Shown here piece after piece: positions 8,272 to 16,026 of a stretch of 49,369 bases of DNA. A program made the position numbers and the translations under genes. Below the pieces are notes generated by a model, which worked only from the letters and a program-made list of their open reading frames with translations, was not told where the DNA came from and made no database searches. The first letter of the stretch is position 1. Each line of letters starts with the position of its first letter. The stretch is from Megalodesulfovibrio gigas DSM 1382 = ATCC 19364 (GTDB lineage: Bacteria > Desulfobacterota > Desulfovibrionia > Desulfovibrionales > Desulfovibrionaceae): NCBI RefSeq assembly GCF_000468495.1, contig NC_022444.1:1936919-1986287 (forward strand), read 5' to 3'.

Positions 8272-9783
8272 ATGGCCGGACATATTCGCATTGAGGGCAT
8301 CTCCAAGTCCTTCGGCATGCAACAGGCCAATCGGAATGTCTCCCTGGATATCCGGGCCGGCCGCATCCTGGCGCTCCTGGGCGAGAACGGCGCCGGCAAG
8401 TCCACGCTTATGTCCATCCTGGCCGGCACCCTGACGCCGGACACCGGGCAGATTTTGGTAGACGGCTTGGCCCTGCCGCCGGGCACACCCGCCGCCAGTC
8501 TGGCCGCGGGCATCGGCATGGTGCATCAGCATTTTCTGCTCATGGAGCAGTTGCGCGTGGCCCAGAATGTCTGCCTGGGGCTGCCCGGGGCGTTCTGGCT
8601 GTCGCCACGGCGCATGGCCACCCTGGTGCGCGACGTGGGCCGCCGTTTCGGGCTGGAGATCGACCCCACTGCCCGCGTCGGCGCATTGTCCATGGGCGAG
8701 CGGCAGCGGGTGGAGATCCTGAAGCTCCTGGCCCGGGACTGCAGCGTGCTGATCTTCGACGAGCCCACCGCCGTGCTCACTCCCGGCGAGGCCTCCATCC
8801 TGGCCGACGCCCTGTGCGGCATGGTGGCGCAAGGCAAGGCCGTGGTCTTCATCTCCCACAAGTTGCCGGAAATCATGGCCCTGGCCGCCCGGGCCCCGGT
8901 GGATGTGGCTGTGCTGCGCCAGGGCGAAGTGGTGGCCCGCTACGATCTGACGCAGGACACCCCCAGCGAGTCCGAACTCATCCGGGCCATGGTGGGCCGC
9001 GAGGTGGATCTGGCCCAGGTGGCGCACCTGGCCGCCGCCGCGCACCCCCTGGGCGACGAGGTGCTGTGCTGTCGGGGCCTCCAGGCTCCGGGACTGCAAG
9101 GCGTCTCCCTGACCGTGCGCCAGGGGGAAATCGTGGCCCTGGCCGGTGTGGCCGGCAACGGGCAGAAGCCCCTGGTGGAAGTGCTGGCCGGCGTGTGCCC
9201 GCCGGAGGGCGGCGAGGTGCGCCTGCTGGATCACTCCTGGCAGGACTTCTACAGCGGCGAGGAGCCCGGCCGCGGTCTGGCCGTGATTCCCGAAGACCGC
9301 CGCGGCGCGGCCACCGCCGGCAATCTGGACCTGCTGGACAACTATCTGCTGACCACCCGCCGCCGCTACACCCGCGGCATGCTCATCGACCGTCGTCAGG
9401 CCCTGCAGGACGTGCGGCAGCTCATTGAGGATTTCAATGTCCGCCCGCCCGAGCCTGCCACGCCGGGCGGCCGGCTCTCGGGCGGCAACCTGCAAAAGCT
9501 GGTGCTGGGACGGGAATTCTCGCGCGATCCGCGTCTGGTGGTGGCCGAACAGCCGGCCCAGGGGCTGGACGTGGGCGCCACCGAGGACGTCTGGCGGCGG
9601 CTGCTGGCCATGCGCGCCCGGGCCGGCGTGCTCCTGGTGACCAGCGACCTCACCGAGGCCCTGCTGCTGGCCGACCGCATCCTGGTGCTGTATGCCGGCC
9701 GCATCATGGGCGAGGTCCGGCGGGGGCAGGACAGCGAAGACGCCCGCGCCCGCATCGGCCGCTGGATGGCCGGGCTGGCGTAA
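8272..9783 (+). CDS. Nucleoside ABC transporter, tandem ATPase subunit
   Basis: A 503-residue cytoplasmic protein with two ABC ATPase domains, as in NupO/RbsA-type importers. Domain 1 has Walker A GENGAGKST (37-45), a Q-loop at MVHQHFLL, signature LSMGERQRVE and Walker B VLIFDEPTAVL. Domain 2 has the usual degenerate Walker A (GVAGNGQKPL), signature LSGGNLQKLVLGRE and a VVAEQPAQGLD site, in which the Walker B Glu region is altered as in the family. Probably only domain 1 is fully catalytic. It starts at the base after the permease 2 stop. ATPase-last order is unusual compared with the common ATPase-then-permeases order. It completes a four-gene purine nucleoside importer. Confidence 0.94.
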   Translation: MAGHIRIEGISKSFGMQQANRNVSLDIRAGRILALLGENGAGKSTLMSILAGTLTPDTGQILVDGLALPPGTPAASLAAGIGMVHQHFLLMEQLRVAQNVCLGLPGAFWLSPRRMATLVRDVGRRFGLEIDPTARVGALSMGERQRVEILKLLARDCSVLIFDEPTAVLTPGEASILADALCGMVAQGKAVVFISHKLPEIMALAARAPVDVAVLRQGEVVARYDLTQDTPSESELIRAMVGREVDLAQVAHLAAAAHPLGDEVLCCRGLQAPGLQGVSLTVRQGEIVALAGVAGNGQKPLVEVLAGVCPPEGGEVRLLDHSWQDFYSGEEPGRGLAVIPEDRRGAATAGNLDLLDNYLLTTRRRYTRGMLIDRRQALQDVRQLIEDFNVRPPEPATPGGRLSGGNLQKLVLGREFSRDPRLVVAEQPAQGLDVGATEDVWRRLLAMRARAGVLLVTSDLTEALLLADRILVLYAGRIMGEVRRGQDSEDARARIGRWMAGLA

Positions 9784-9933
9784 GACGTGTCGTCAACAGC
9801 AGGCTTTTTCGGAAGAACCCCTTTCCAACGACGCGTATTTGAGGGAAAACGGATAGTGTCGTAACCAAAAAGGAACCCCACCCTGGATGGACGGAAGACG
9901 CGTCCGGAAACTTTCTTCAGGAGCAGCAGTCCT

Positions 9934-11025
9934 ATGCGCGATGTGGAACTTCCGGCCCTGGATGCGTTTCTGAAAGCCCGGTTCGGCCCCTCGGCCAGTC
10001 TGACGGCCGTGCGCACCATGGCCGGAGCGTCCAAGCAGGGCATCAAGGAATTCGGCTACGGCAAGCCCGTGCTGGTGGAATACGAGCTGGACGGCCAGCG
10101 CCGCGAGGCCGTGTTCTCCTCCATGCGCGGCGACAAATACGGCCACCAGTTCTACTGGGACCGCGCCGCCATCCTCATGTTCCAGCACGAGACCTCGGCC
10201 CGGCTGCCCGGGCATGCCCGGTCCCTGGCCCTGGGATACGTGGGCGCGGGGGGGCGGCTGGTGCTGTGCAATGACATCGAGGAATTCTTCGTCCTCCAGG
10301 AAAAGCTGCCCGGGCACGACTATTATGACGACCTGGAGCGCATCCGCCGCGGCGACTTCCGCCCCTCGGATCTGGTCATGGCCCGCTCCCTGGCGGCCTG
10401 GCTGGCGGACATCCATCAGACACGAAAGGCCGATCCCGACCTCTACTGGCGGCATATCCGCAACCTCATCGGCTCCAGTGAATGCATTCTGGGGCTGATC
10501 GACGAGGCCTACCCGCCGGACTTTCCGGATTTTTCCGCCGACCGCTTCCTGGCCCTGGAAAAGCGGCTGCTGGACTGGCGCTGGACCCTCAAGCCCCTGC
10601 ACCATCGGCTGGCCCAGGTGCACGGCGACTTCCACCCGTTCAATGTCCTGACCAGCGAAGACGGCAGCTTCGGCCTGCTGGACCGCAGCCGCGGCGAGTG
10701 GGGCGAGCCCGCCGGGGATCTGGCGGCCATGGCCGTGAATTATCTGCTCCTGGGCCTGCTCATGCATCCCGAAACACCGCTGGAATTCCGCGGGCCGTTC
10801 CGCGAGTTGTGGGACGCCTTTTTCGAGGAATATCTGGCCCGCACCGCAGATGCCCAGGCCCTGGAGGTCATTGGGCCGTTCTTCGTGTTCCGCTGCCTGG
10901 TGGTGGCCTCGCCGCAATGGTACCCCGGCCACCCGCCAGCCGTGCGGCAGGGGCTGTTGCGGTTCATGGAGCGGGTGGCGGGCAAGCCCTTCGACTTCAG
11001 ACAGCCGGAGACGTTCCTGTGCTGA
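9934..11025 (+). CDS. APH-fold kinase (aminoglycoside phosphotransferase family)
   Basis: A 363-residue cytoplasmic kinase-like protein. The catalytic loop HGDFHPFNVL (His230, Asp232, Asn) and the metal-binding LLDRSRGEWGEPAGDLA segment match the APH/choline kinase family. The usual second metal Asp (as in DWE/DFD) is represented by the Asp of LLDRS. The N-terminal half is weakly conserved. True antibiotic resistance is unlikely; related proteins in many genomes occur fused to a P-loop kinase, and here the following gene encodes such a P-loop kinase and overlaps this one by 7 nt. AGGAG lies about 10 nt before the ATG. The 150-nt upstream gap contains a half-copy-like stretch of the hairpin repeat near 9812. 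The substrate is unknown. Confidence 0.8.
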   Translation: MRDVELPALDAFLKARFGPSASLTAVRTMAGASKQGIKEFGYGKPVLVEYELDGQRREAVFSSMRGDKYGHQFYWDRAAILMFQHETSARLPGHARSLALGYVGAGGRLVLCNDIEEFFVLQEKLPGHDYYDDLERIRRGDFRPSDLVMARSLAAWLADIHQTRKADPDLYWRHIRNLIGSSECILGLIDEAYPPDFPDFSADRFLALEKRLLDWRWTLKPLHHRLAQVHGDFHPFNVLTSEDGSFGLLDRSRGEWGEPAGDLAAMAVNYLLLGLLMHPETPLEFRGPFRELWDAFFEEYLARTADAQALEVIGPFFVFRCLVVASPQWYPGHPPAVRQGLLRFMERVAGKPFDFRQPETFLC

Positions 11026-11648
11026 GCAGGGACGGAGACGCCGCCAACGGCATGCCCGTGCGGCTCCCCCTCCTCTGGATCGCCGGGCTGCCCGGGTCCG
11101 GCAAGTCCACCATCGCCCGGCTGGTGCGGGATGCGCTGGTCTTGCAAGGGCTGGACGTCGTGCTTTTGGCCATGGATGAGCGGCGAAAAGTCTATATCCC
11201 GCACCCAGAATACACGGCCGAGGAACGCGAGCGGGCCTATGCCATGTTGGTGGACGAAGCCGTGGCCCTGCAGCGGCAGGGCAGGGTGGTGCTCATCGAC
11301 GCCACGGCCCATCGTCGCGCCTGGCGGGAGGCAGCCCGGGCGCGGGCGGCGCATTTCGGCGAGGTCATCATCCATGTGCCCCTGGAGGTGGCCATGGCCC
11401 GCGAGGCGGCCCGGCCCGAAGGGCTGGTGCAGGCGCAGCTGTATCGTCGCGCCCTGGAGCGCCGCCGCAGCGGCCGGCCGGATCCCGGCCTGGGCGAGGT
11501 GCCGGGGGTGGATGTGCCCTTTGAGATGCCCGCTCCCAGTGTCCCTGGCACCCCCGGCGTGCTGGTGCTGGACGGCGCGGCGCTCTCCCCGCAGCAGGCC
11601 GCGGGGCGCATCCTGGACTGGCTTGCGCAAGCGGATCGTGCCGGCTAG
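11019..11648 (+). CDS. Adenylylsulfate-kinase-like P-loop kinase
   Basis: About 209 residues with Walker A GLPGSGKST (about residues 23-31) and an organisation like CysC or the AAA_33/zeta kinases: LDVVLLAMDERRKVY after strand 2, then a RQGRVVLIDATAHRRAWREAARA block as in CysC (VIVS-FISPYR). The CysC substrate motif DGDxxR is replaced by MDERRK, so a sulfate-activation role is doubtful. The start is taken as GTG 11019 (GGAG 8 nt upstream), overlapping the APH gene; ATG 11052 is an alternative that keeps the P-loop. APH domain plus this kinase is a known fusion architecture, here split into two coupled genes, so the two proteins probably act together on one small-molecule or sugar substrate. 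Confidence 0.75.
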   Translation: MLSRDGDAANGMPVRLPLLWIAGLPGSGKSTIARLVRDALVLQGLDVVLLAMDERRKVYIPHPEYTAEERERAYAMLVDEAVALQRQGRVVLIDATAHRRAWREAARARAAHFGEVIIHVPLEVAMAREAARPEGLVQAQLYRRALERRRSGRPDPGLGEVPGVDVPFEMPAPSVPGTPGVLVLDGAALSPQQAAGRILDWLAQADRAG

Positions 11649-11699
11649 AAACGCCTCCACGCTCTTCCCTTCCGCTGCAACACTGCTTACAGTCCCCCC

Positions 11700-13100
11700 A
11701 TGCAATTCCATACCATGACTTTCGGCTGTCAGATGAACGTGCACGACGCCGCCTGGCTGGATCGCGCCCTTGTGGCCCGTGGGCATGCCCGGCATCCGGT
11801 GCTGCTGGGACCGGGCGAGGAGCTTTCGCCCCAGGTGCTGGCCGGTGCGGACTGCGTCATCCTGCATACGTGCAGCGTGCGCGAGAAACCCGAACAAAAG
11901 GTGTACAGCCTGCTGGGCAGGCTGGCGGCGTATTTTCGGGCCAATCCCCGCGCCTTTTGCGCCGTGGGCGGCTGCGTGGCCCAGCAGGTGGGCCCGGAGC
12001 TGTGGCGGCGGTTTCCCTTTGTGCGGCTGGTGTTCGGCGGGGATTCCCTGCCCGAGGCCCCGGAGGCCCTGGAGCGGCTGCTGGCGCATCCCCGCTTGCG
12101 CATCTCCCTGCTGGATTTTTCCGAAAGCTGGCGGCCGCGTGAGGATCACCTGGAGGCCGCGCCGCCTTCGCCGCAGGCCTTCGTCACCATCATGGTCGGC
12201 TGCGACAACTGGTGTAGCTACTGCATTGTGCCCAGCGTGCGCGGGCCGCAGCGGTCCCGCCCCTTTGCGGACATCCTGGACGAGTGCCGCCGTCTGGTGG
12301 ACGCCGGCGCGCGGGAAATCACCCTCCTGGGGCAGAACGTCAATGCCTACGGCCTGGATTTGGGTCCCGGCGCCTCGTCCTTCGCCGAGTTGCTGCGGGC
12401 CGTGGCCCGGCTGCCCGGTCTGGTGCGGCTGCGGTTCACCACGTCGCATCCCAAGGATCTGGACGAGGCCGTCATTGCCGCCTTCGGGGAGGAATCCACC
12501 TTGGCCCCCATGCTGCACCTGCCGGTGCAAAGCGGGTCGGACCGCGTCCTGGAGGCCATGGGCCGTCGCTACACCGTGGCCCATTACCATAAATTAATCG
12601 ACGCCCTGCGCGCAGCCCGGCCGGACATGGCCTTCAGCACGGACTTCATTGTGGGCTTCCCTGGCGAGACCGAGGCCGACTTTCAGGAGACCCTGGACCT
12701 CATCCGCCAGGTGCGCTACGCCTCGGCCTTTTCCTTCTGCTACACGGACCGCCCGGGCACCAAGGCATCCGCCATGCTGGAGAAAATCGACCCCGCCCAA
12801 AGTCTGGACCGCCTGGCCCGGCTGCAGGCCCTGCAGCAGGAGATCAGCGAATCCCGGCTGGAAACCTTTGTCGGCCATACGGTGGAGGTGCTGCTGGAAG
12901 GCCCGGCCCGCCGTCAGGACACCGCCGGGCTGGTGCTCACCGGCCGCGATGCCTGGAATCGCGTGGTCAATGTGCACGACCCCGAAGGGCTGATCCGTGC
13001 GAGACAAGACCGGTCCTTTTCTGGCATGATGGTTCCAGTCCGCATCGACGCGGCCCTGAAACATTCCCTCGCGGGAAAAGCGGCAGGTGCGACATGGTAG
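11700..13100 (+). CDS. miaB: tRNA-2-methylthio-N6-dimethylallyladenosine37 synthase
   Basis: A 466-residue radical-SAM methylthiotransferase that adds the 2-methylthio group to i6A37 of tRNAs reading U-starting codons. The N-terminal UPF0004 domain has three cluster cysteines (FGCQMN Cys10, the TCSVR Cys, and GGCVAQQ). The radical SAM triad is Cys168, Cys172 and Cys175 in CDNWCSYC. A C-terminal TRAM domain follows (about residues 380-445, GHTVEVLLEG). The QMN variant of the first motif separates MiaB from MtaB and RimO. Length is standard. There is no strong ribosome binding site (CCCCC before the ATG). Its end overlaps the next gene start by 7 nt. Confidence 0.96.
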   Translation: MQFHTMTFGCQMNVHDAAWLDRALVARGHARHPVLLGPGEELSPQVLAGADCVILHTCSVREKPEQKVYSLLGRLAAYFRANPRAFCAVGGCVAQQVGPELWRRFPFVRLVFGGDSLPEAPEALERLLAHPRLRISLLDFSESWRPREDHLEAAPPSPQAFVTIMVGCDNWCSYCIVPSVRGPQRSRPFADILDECRRLVDAGAREITLLGQNVNAYGLDLGPGASSFAELLRAVARLPGLVRLRFTTSHPKDLDEAVIAAFGEESTLAPMLHLPVQSGSDRVLEAMGRRYTVAHYHKLIDALRAARPDMAFSTDFIVGFPGETEADFQETLDLIRQVRYASAFSFCYTDRPGTKASAMLEKIDPAQSLDRLARLQALQQEISESRLETFVGHTVEVLLEGPARRQDTAGLVLTGRDAWNRVVNVHDPEGLIRARQDRSFSGMMVPVRIDAALKHSLAGKAAGATW

Positions 13101-13600
13101 AGATGAAGGTATACGGACTCGCCCTGGATGAGGACACCCAGGTCCCGGTGCTGGTGCTCAAGGATCTGGCCGGCAATACGGTTCTGCCCATCTGGATCGG
13201 CGCCATGGAAGCCATGGCCATCTCCCTGGCGCTCAACGGCGTCTCGCTCCCCCGTCCCATGACGCACGATCTGCTCCTTTCCACCCTGCAGGCCCTGGAC
13301 GCGCGCGTGGTGGGCGTGGATGTGGTCTCCCTGCAGGATGGCACCTATTACGCTGAAATCCAGGTCCGCCAGGGAGACGCCCTGCGTCGCGTGGACTGCC
13401 GGCCCTCGGACGGCATTGCCCTGGCCCTGCGTGCCGAAGCGCCCATCAGCGTGCATGAAGACGTGCTGGCCCAGGCCGCCACGGACTCGCTTCAGGAAAC
13501 CGGGACCGGCGGCACCCCCGTGCTCACGACCGAAGACGCGGACAAATGGAGCGACATGCTGGAAAAGCTCAATGTCGAGGAAACGAAGTACAAGATGTAA
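13094..13600 (+). CDS. Bifunctional nuclease family protein (DUF151)
   Basis: A 168-residue cytoplasmic protein of the BFN domain family. It carries the typical opening MVEMKVYGLALDEDTQVPVLVLKDLAGNTVLPIWIG, the EAMAISLALNGVSLPRPMTHDLL block, and the RVDCRPSDGIALALRAEAPI block. Family members in plants and Thermotoga have been linked to nuclease activity or unknown roles; a biochemical role here is not established. The ATG lies inside the end of miaB (ATGG then TAG), so translation is coupled. A C-terminal acidic tail of about 45 residues (from about residue 125) extends past the core. A hairpin follows at 13615-13648. Confidence 0.9.
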   Translation: MVEMKVYGLALDEDTQVPVLVLKDLAGNTVLPIWIGAMEAMAISLALNGVSLPRPMTHDLLLSTLQALDARVVGVDVVSLQDGTYYAEIQVRQGDALRRVDCRPSDGIALALRAEAPISVHEDVLAQAATDSLQETGTGGTPVLTTEDADKWSDMLEKLNVEETKYKM

Positions 13601-13614
13601 GGACGCATTTTTTC

Positions 13615-13648
13615 GGGGGAACCGGGTGTTGCTGAACCGGGTTCCCCC
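13615..13648. terminator. Hairpin after the bifunctional-nuclease gene
   Basis: GGGGGAACC (13615-13623) pairs perfectly with GGTTCCCCC (13640-13648) around a 16-nt loop. No T-tract follows on the plus strand; a T run (13608-13613) precedes the stem. The stem and the following CCCCCGACCTCC resemble the core of the dispersed repeat family, so this may be a decayed copy acting as a terminator. Confidence 0.5.
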
Positions 13649-13659
13649 GACCTCCCTCC

Positions 13660-14247
13660 ATGCGCACGGACTTCCATATTCATACCCGCCTTGGCCTGGG
13701 TGCCGATGCGCCCCTGGCCATGCTGTGCCGCGCCCGGGCCCTGGGGCTGCATGCCGTGCATCTGGCCGATCTGGTGGACGCCGCCACCCTGGAGCCGGTG
13801 CTGACGGCGCAATTGGCGCTCTTGTCCGACGCCCTGCACCTGGATGTGGAGCTGGTGCCCGGCGTGTGTCTGGCCCATGTGCCGCCGGGACGGTTGGAGG
13901 AGCTGGTGGCCCGGGCGCGGGCGCTGGGGGCAAGGCAGGTGGCCGTCTACGGCGAGACCCTGGGCGATCACGTGCCGCGCGGGACGAACCTGGCCGCCAT
14001 CGAGGCCCGGGCCGACGTGCTGCTGCATCCGGGTCTGATCACACCGCAGGAAGTTGCGCTGGCGGCGGAATACGGCGTGCGGCTGGAGCTGTGCGCGCAT
14101 CCCCGGCATTGTCTGGCCAATGGGCACGTGGCCCGGCTGGCCCTGGAGCACGGCGCGGTGCTGGTGACCGGCAGCGGCGCGCGCAGCGTGGAGCAGTTGC
14201 TGGATCCCCGGGGCCTTTCTCTGGTGCGGCAGGGGGCTGGCTGGTGA
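13660..14247 (+). CDS. PHP-domain protein, histidinol-phosphatase-like
   Basis: A 195-residue predicted metal-dependent phosphoesterase. The PHP first motif is FHIHTRLGLGAD (His6, His8); the remaining motifs follow as ADLVDAATLEP, a VELVPGVCLAHV stretch (Glu), VLLHPGLIT and LELCAHPRHCLANG (His). The protein is short for a PHP enzyme, and the usual final DxH motif is not clear (LVTGSGARSVEQ at that place), so activity could be reduced. No ribosome binding site is visible before the ATG. It stands 59 nt after the nuclease-family gene, beyond the hairpin. Product and substrate are unknown beyond the fold; related genes are often annotated as histidinol phosphate phosphatase domain proteins. Confidence 0.78.
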   Translation: MRTDFHIHTRLGLGADAPLAMLCRARALGLHAVHLADLVDAATLEPVLTAQLALLSDALHLDVELVPGVCLAHVPPGRLEELVARARALGARQVAVYGETLGDHVPRGTNLAAIEARADVLLHPGLITPQEVALAAEYGVRLELCAHPRHCLANGHVARLALEHGAVLVTGSGARSVEQLLDPRGLSLVRQGAGW

Positions 14248-14406
14248 GACGCAGCCTGGCGCAGGTACAAAAGTTTTACGCGAATCCGGCATGAATCCTG
14301 ATGACGCGTCAGGCAAAAACGCCTAAGCACGCTGCCCAGGGGCATTGAAGCCTCCACTGTTCGGCGTTCGTCATCCTCTTCCACGGTTGCGTGTTCAGGG
14401 TTGTCC

Positions 14407-16026
14407 ATGTCCCGCTCACACGGTTTCGCGCCACATTCGCCGGGTCTGTTTGCCCGCAGTCTGACGGTGGTGTTTGTGCTGCTGCTGGCCGCGCCAGTGC
14501 TGGCGCTCTTGCCTGCGCTCCGGCCCGCCCCCCTGGATCTTCAGGAAAACCGTCCGCTCGCCCCCTGGCCGGATCTCGCCGCCATGCCCCTGGCCGAGGC
14601 CTCCCGCGCCGTGGAGCTGTACGTGGCGGACCACTTCCCCTTCCGCACGCACCTGGTGGCCGCGTACATCATGGTCATGGAACGCTGGCTGGGCGTGCCC
14701 GTGGATGCGCATCTGCTGGGCAAGCACGGGGAATTGTTCTTCGTCATGAGCGACGAAAACACCGTGCGGGATTACATGGGCATGAGGCCCCTGGCGCAGG
14801 ACGAACTGCTGCGTCGCCGCGCCTACCTGACCGGCCTGCAGGCCTGGTGCGAGGGGCAGGGCGTGGCCTATCTGTTCATGCTCGGCCCCAACAAGACCAC
14901 CATCCATCCGGAATGGCTGCCGGACTGGATCCAGGACCAGCAGGGCCAGACGCGGCAGGAGCAGTTCCTGGCCATGATGGCCGGCACCCCTGTGCCCGTG
15001 CTGGATGTGTCTTCCGAGTTTGTGGAACGCAAGGACCAGGGACGGCTGTTCAACGTCCTTTCGGACACGGCCCACTGGAACGGCCGCGGCCTGCGTCTGG
15101 CCAACGAGTTGCTGGTGGGTGCCGTGCGCCGTCGGCTGCCGGGGCTGCCCGACGTGGACACCTCGGCCCGCATGCATCTGCGCGATGAACGCGCCGTCAC
15201 GGTGTATGACGAAGACGTGGTGCCGCTGCTGGTGTTCTCCGACGCCTTGTCCTTGCGCTACGACCACACCCCGGCCTTCCTGGCCACGGTGGCGGCGATG
15301 CCGTCCATCTGGCTCAAGCCCTACCGCATCGTCAACGATGCCCTGCCGCAGAAACAGGGCAGCGCCGTGCTCTTTGCCACGGACTCCTACTTCTCCACCC
15401 ACGTAGGCCAGGGCGGCATGCCCGGCACCGACAAGGACACTCCCTGGTTCCCCACGCCGCTGCCGTATCTCTTTCATACATTTGTGCATTTTCATCACGA
15501 CGCCATGACGCGCCCGGCCCTGGAGCGGTTCTTCCGGGACGAGCAGCCCGCCTTGCTGGTGCATGCCTATGCCGAACGCAGCATGCTCTGGCCCTGGCAT
15601 CTGATGGATCCCGAGCTGATGGCCCTGGGCGAAGCCGTGCTGGGATCCCCGCTCCTGGAACTGACCCGGGCCGGGACCGCGGAGGGAAAGCCCGTCGTGG
15701 ACGAGCCATGGGACATCCGCGAGCCCACGGTCATCTCCCTGCCTGAGGCGGTGGCCGACGCCCACGGCCGCGTGTTGGTGACGGGCCGGGTGCAGCGCAT
15801 CGCCGGAGGCGGGAGCATTCGGCTGGCCATCCGCGGTGGTGCGGAGGAGATGGCCGTGACCTTCGACAATGAAGACGAGGTCTTCTGCGTGGCGGTACCC
15901 GGCACGCCTGGCACACCGGTGCGGCTCACGGCGGCCCTGGCTCCCCAGAGCGAAGGCCGATGGCTGCTGCTGGAACCTGAACTGCTCCGTCAATTCCGCC
16001 AGAACGGCACGGCAGGAGGCCGCTGA
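14407..16026 (+). CDS. AlgJ/AlgX-like SGNH O-acetyltransferase-associated protein
   Basis: A 539-residue exported protein with one N-terminal membrane anchor or signal (about residues 14-38, SLTVVFVLLLAAPVLALLPAL). It resembles alginate O-acetyltransferase AlgJ/AlgX: an ENRPLAPWPDL start of the mature region, DHFPFRTHLV, a LLGKHGELFF block, LGPNKTTIHPEWLP, and the catalytic DTAHWN pair (Asp220, His223). The C-terminal region (from about residue 420) is extra and may be a beta-sandwich carbohydrate-binding domain. It should transfer acetyl groups to an exported glycan in the periplasm. The ATG at 14407 has CAGGG 6 nt upstream; a TTG 6 nt earlier is possible. The stop overlaps the MBOAT start (TGATG). 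Confidence 0.85.
   Translation: MSRSHGFAPHSPGLFARSLTVVFVLLLAAPVLALLPALRPAPLDLQENRPLAPWPDLAAMPLAEASRAVELYVADHFPFRTHLVAAYIMVMERWLGVPVDAHLLGKHGELFFVMSDENTVRDYMGMRPLAQDELLRRRAYLTGLQAWCEGQGVAYLFMLGPNKTTIHPEWLPDWIQDQQGQTRQEQFLAMMAGTPVPVLDVSSEFVERKDQGRLFNVLSDTAHWNGRGLRLANELLVGAVRRRLPGLPDVDTSARMHLRDERAVTVYDEDVVPLLVFSDALSLRYDHTPAFLATVAAMPSIWLKPYRIVNDALPQKQGSAVLFATDSYFSTHVGQGGMPGTDKDTPWFPTPLPYLFHTFVHFHHDAMTRPALERFFRDEQPALLVHAYAERSMLWPWHLMDPELMALGEAVLGSPLLELTRAGTAEGKPVVDEPWDIREPTVISLPEAVADAHGRVLVTGRVQRIAGGGSIRLAIRGGAEEMAVTFDNEDEVFCVAVPGTPGTPVRLTAALAPQSEGRWLLLEPELLRQFRQNGTAGGR

Noticed and set aside
7720-9495. 591-codon minus-strand frame opposite permease 2 and the ATPase
   Set aside because: Rich in Gly, Gln and His with no motifs; the opposite strand encodes conserved ABC proteins.
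9800-9915. Another repeat copy before the APH gene
   Set aside because: Only a short stretch (GGAAGAACCCCTTT, 9815-9828) resembles the family; arms and hairpin partner are missing, so it was not listed as a feature.
9934-11025. Antibiotic-resistance aminoglycoside kinase
   Set aside because: Only the generic APH catalytic loop is shared; the coupling to a P-loop kinase gene and the chromosomal setting argue for a metabolic role.
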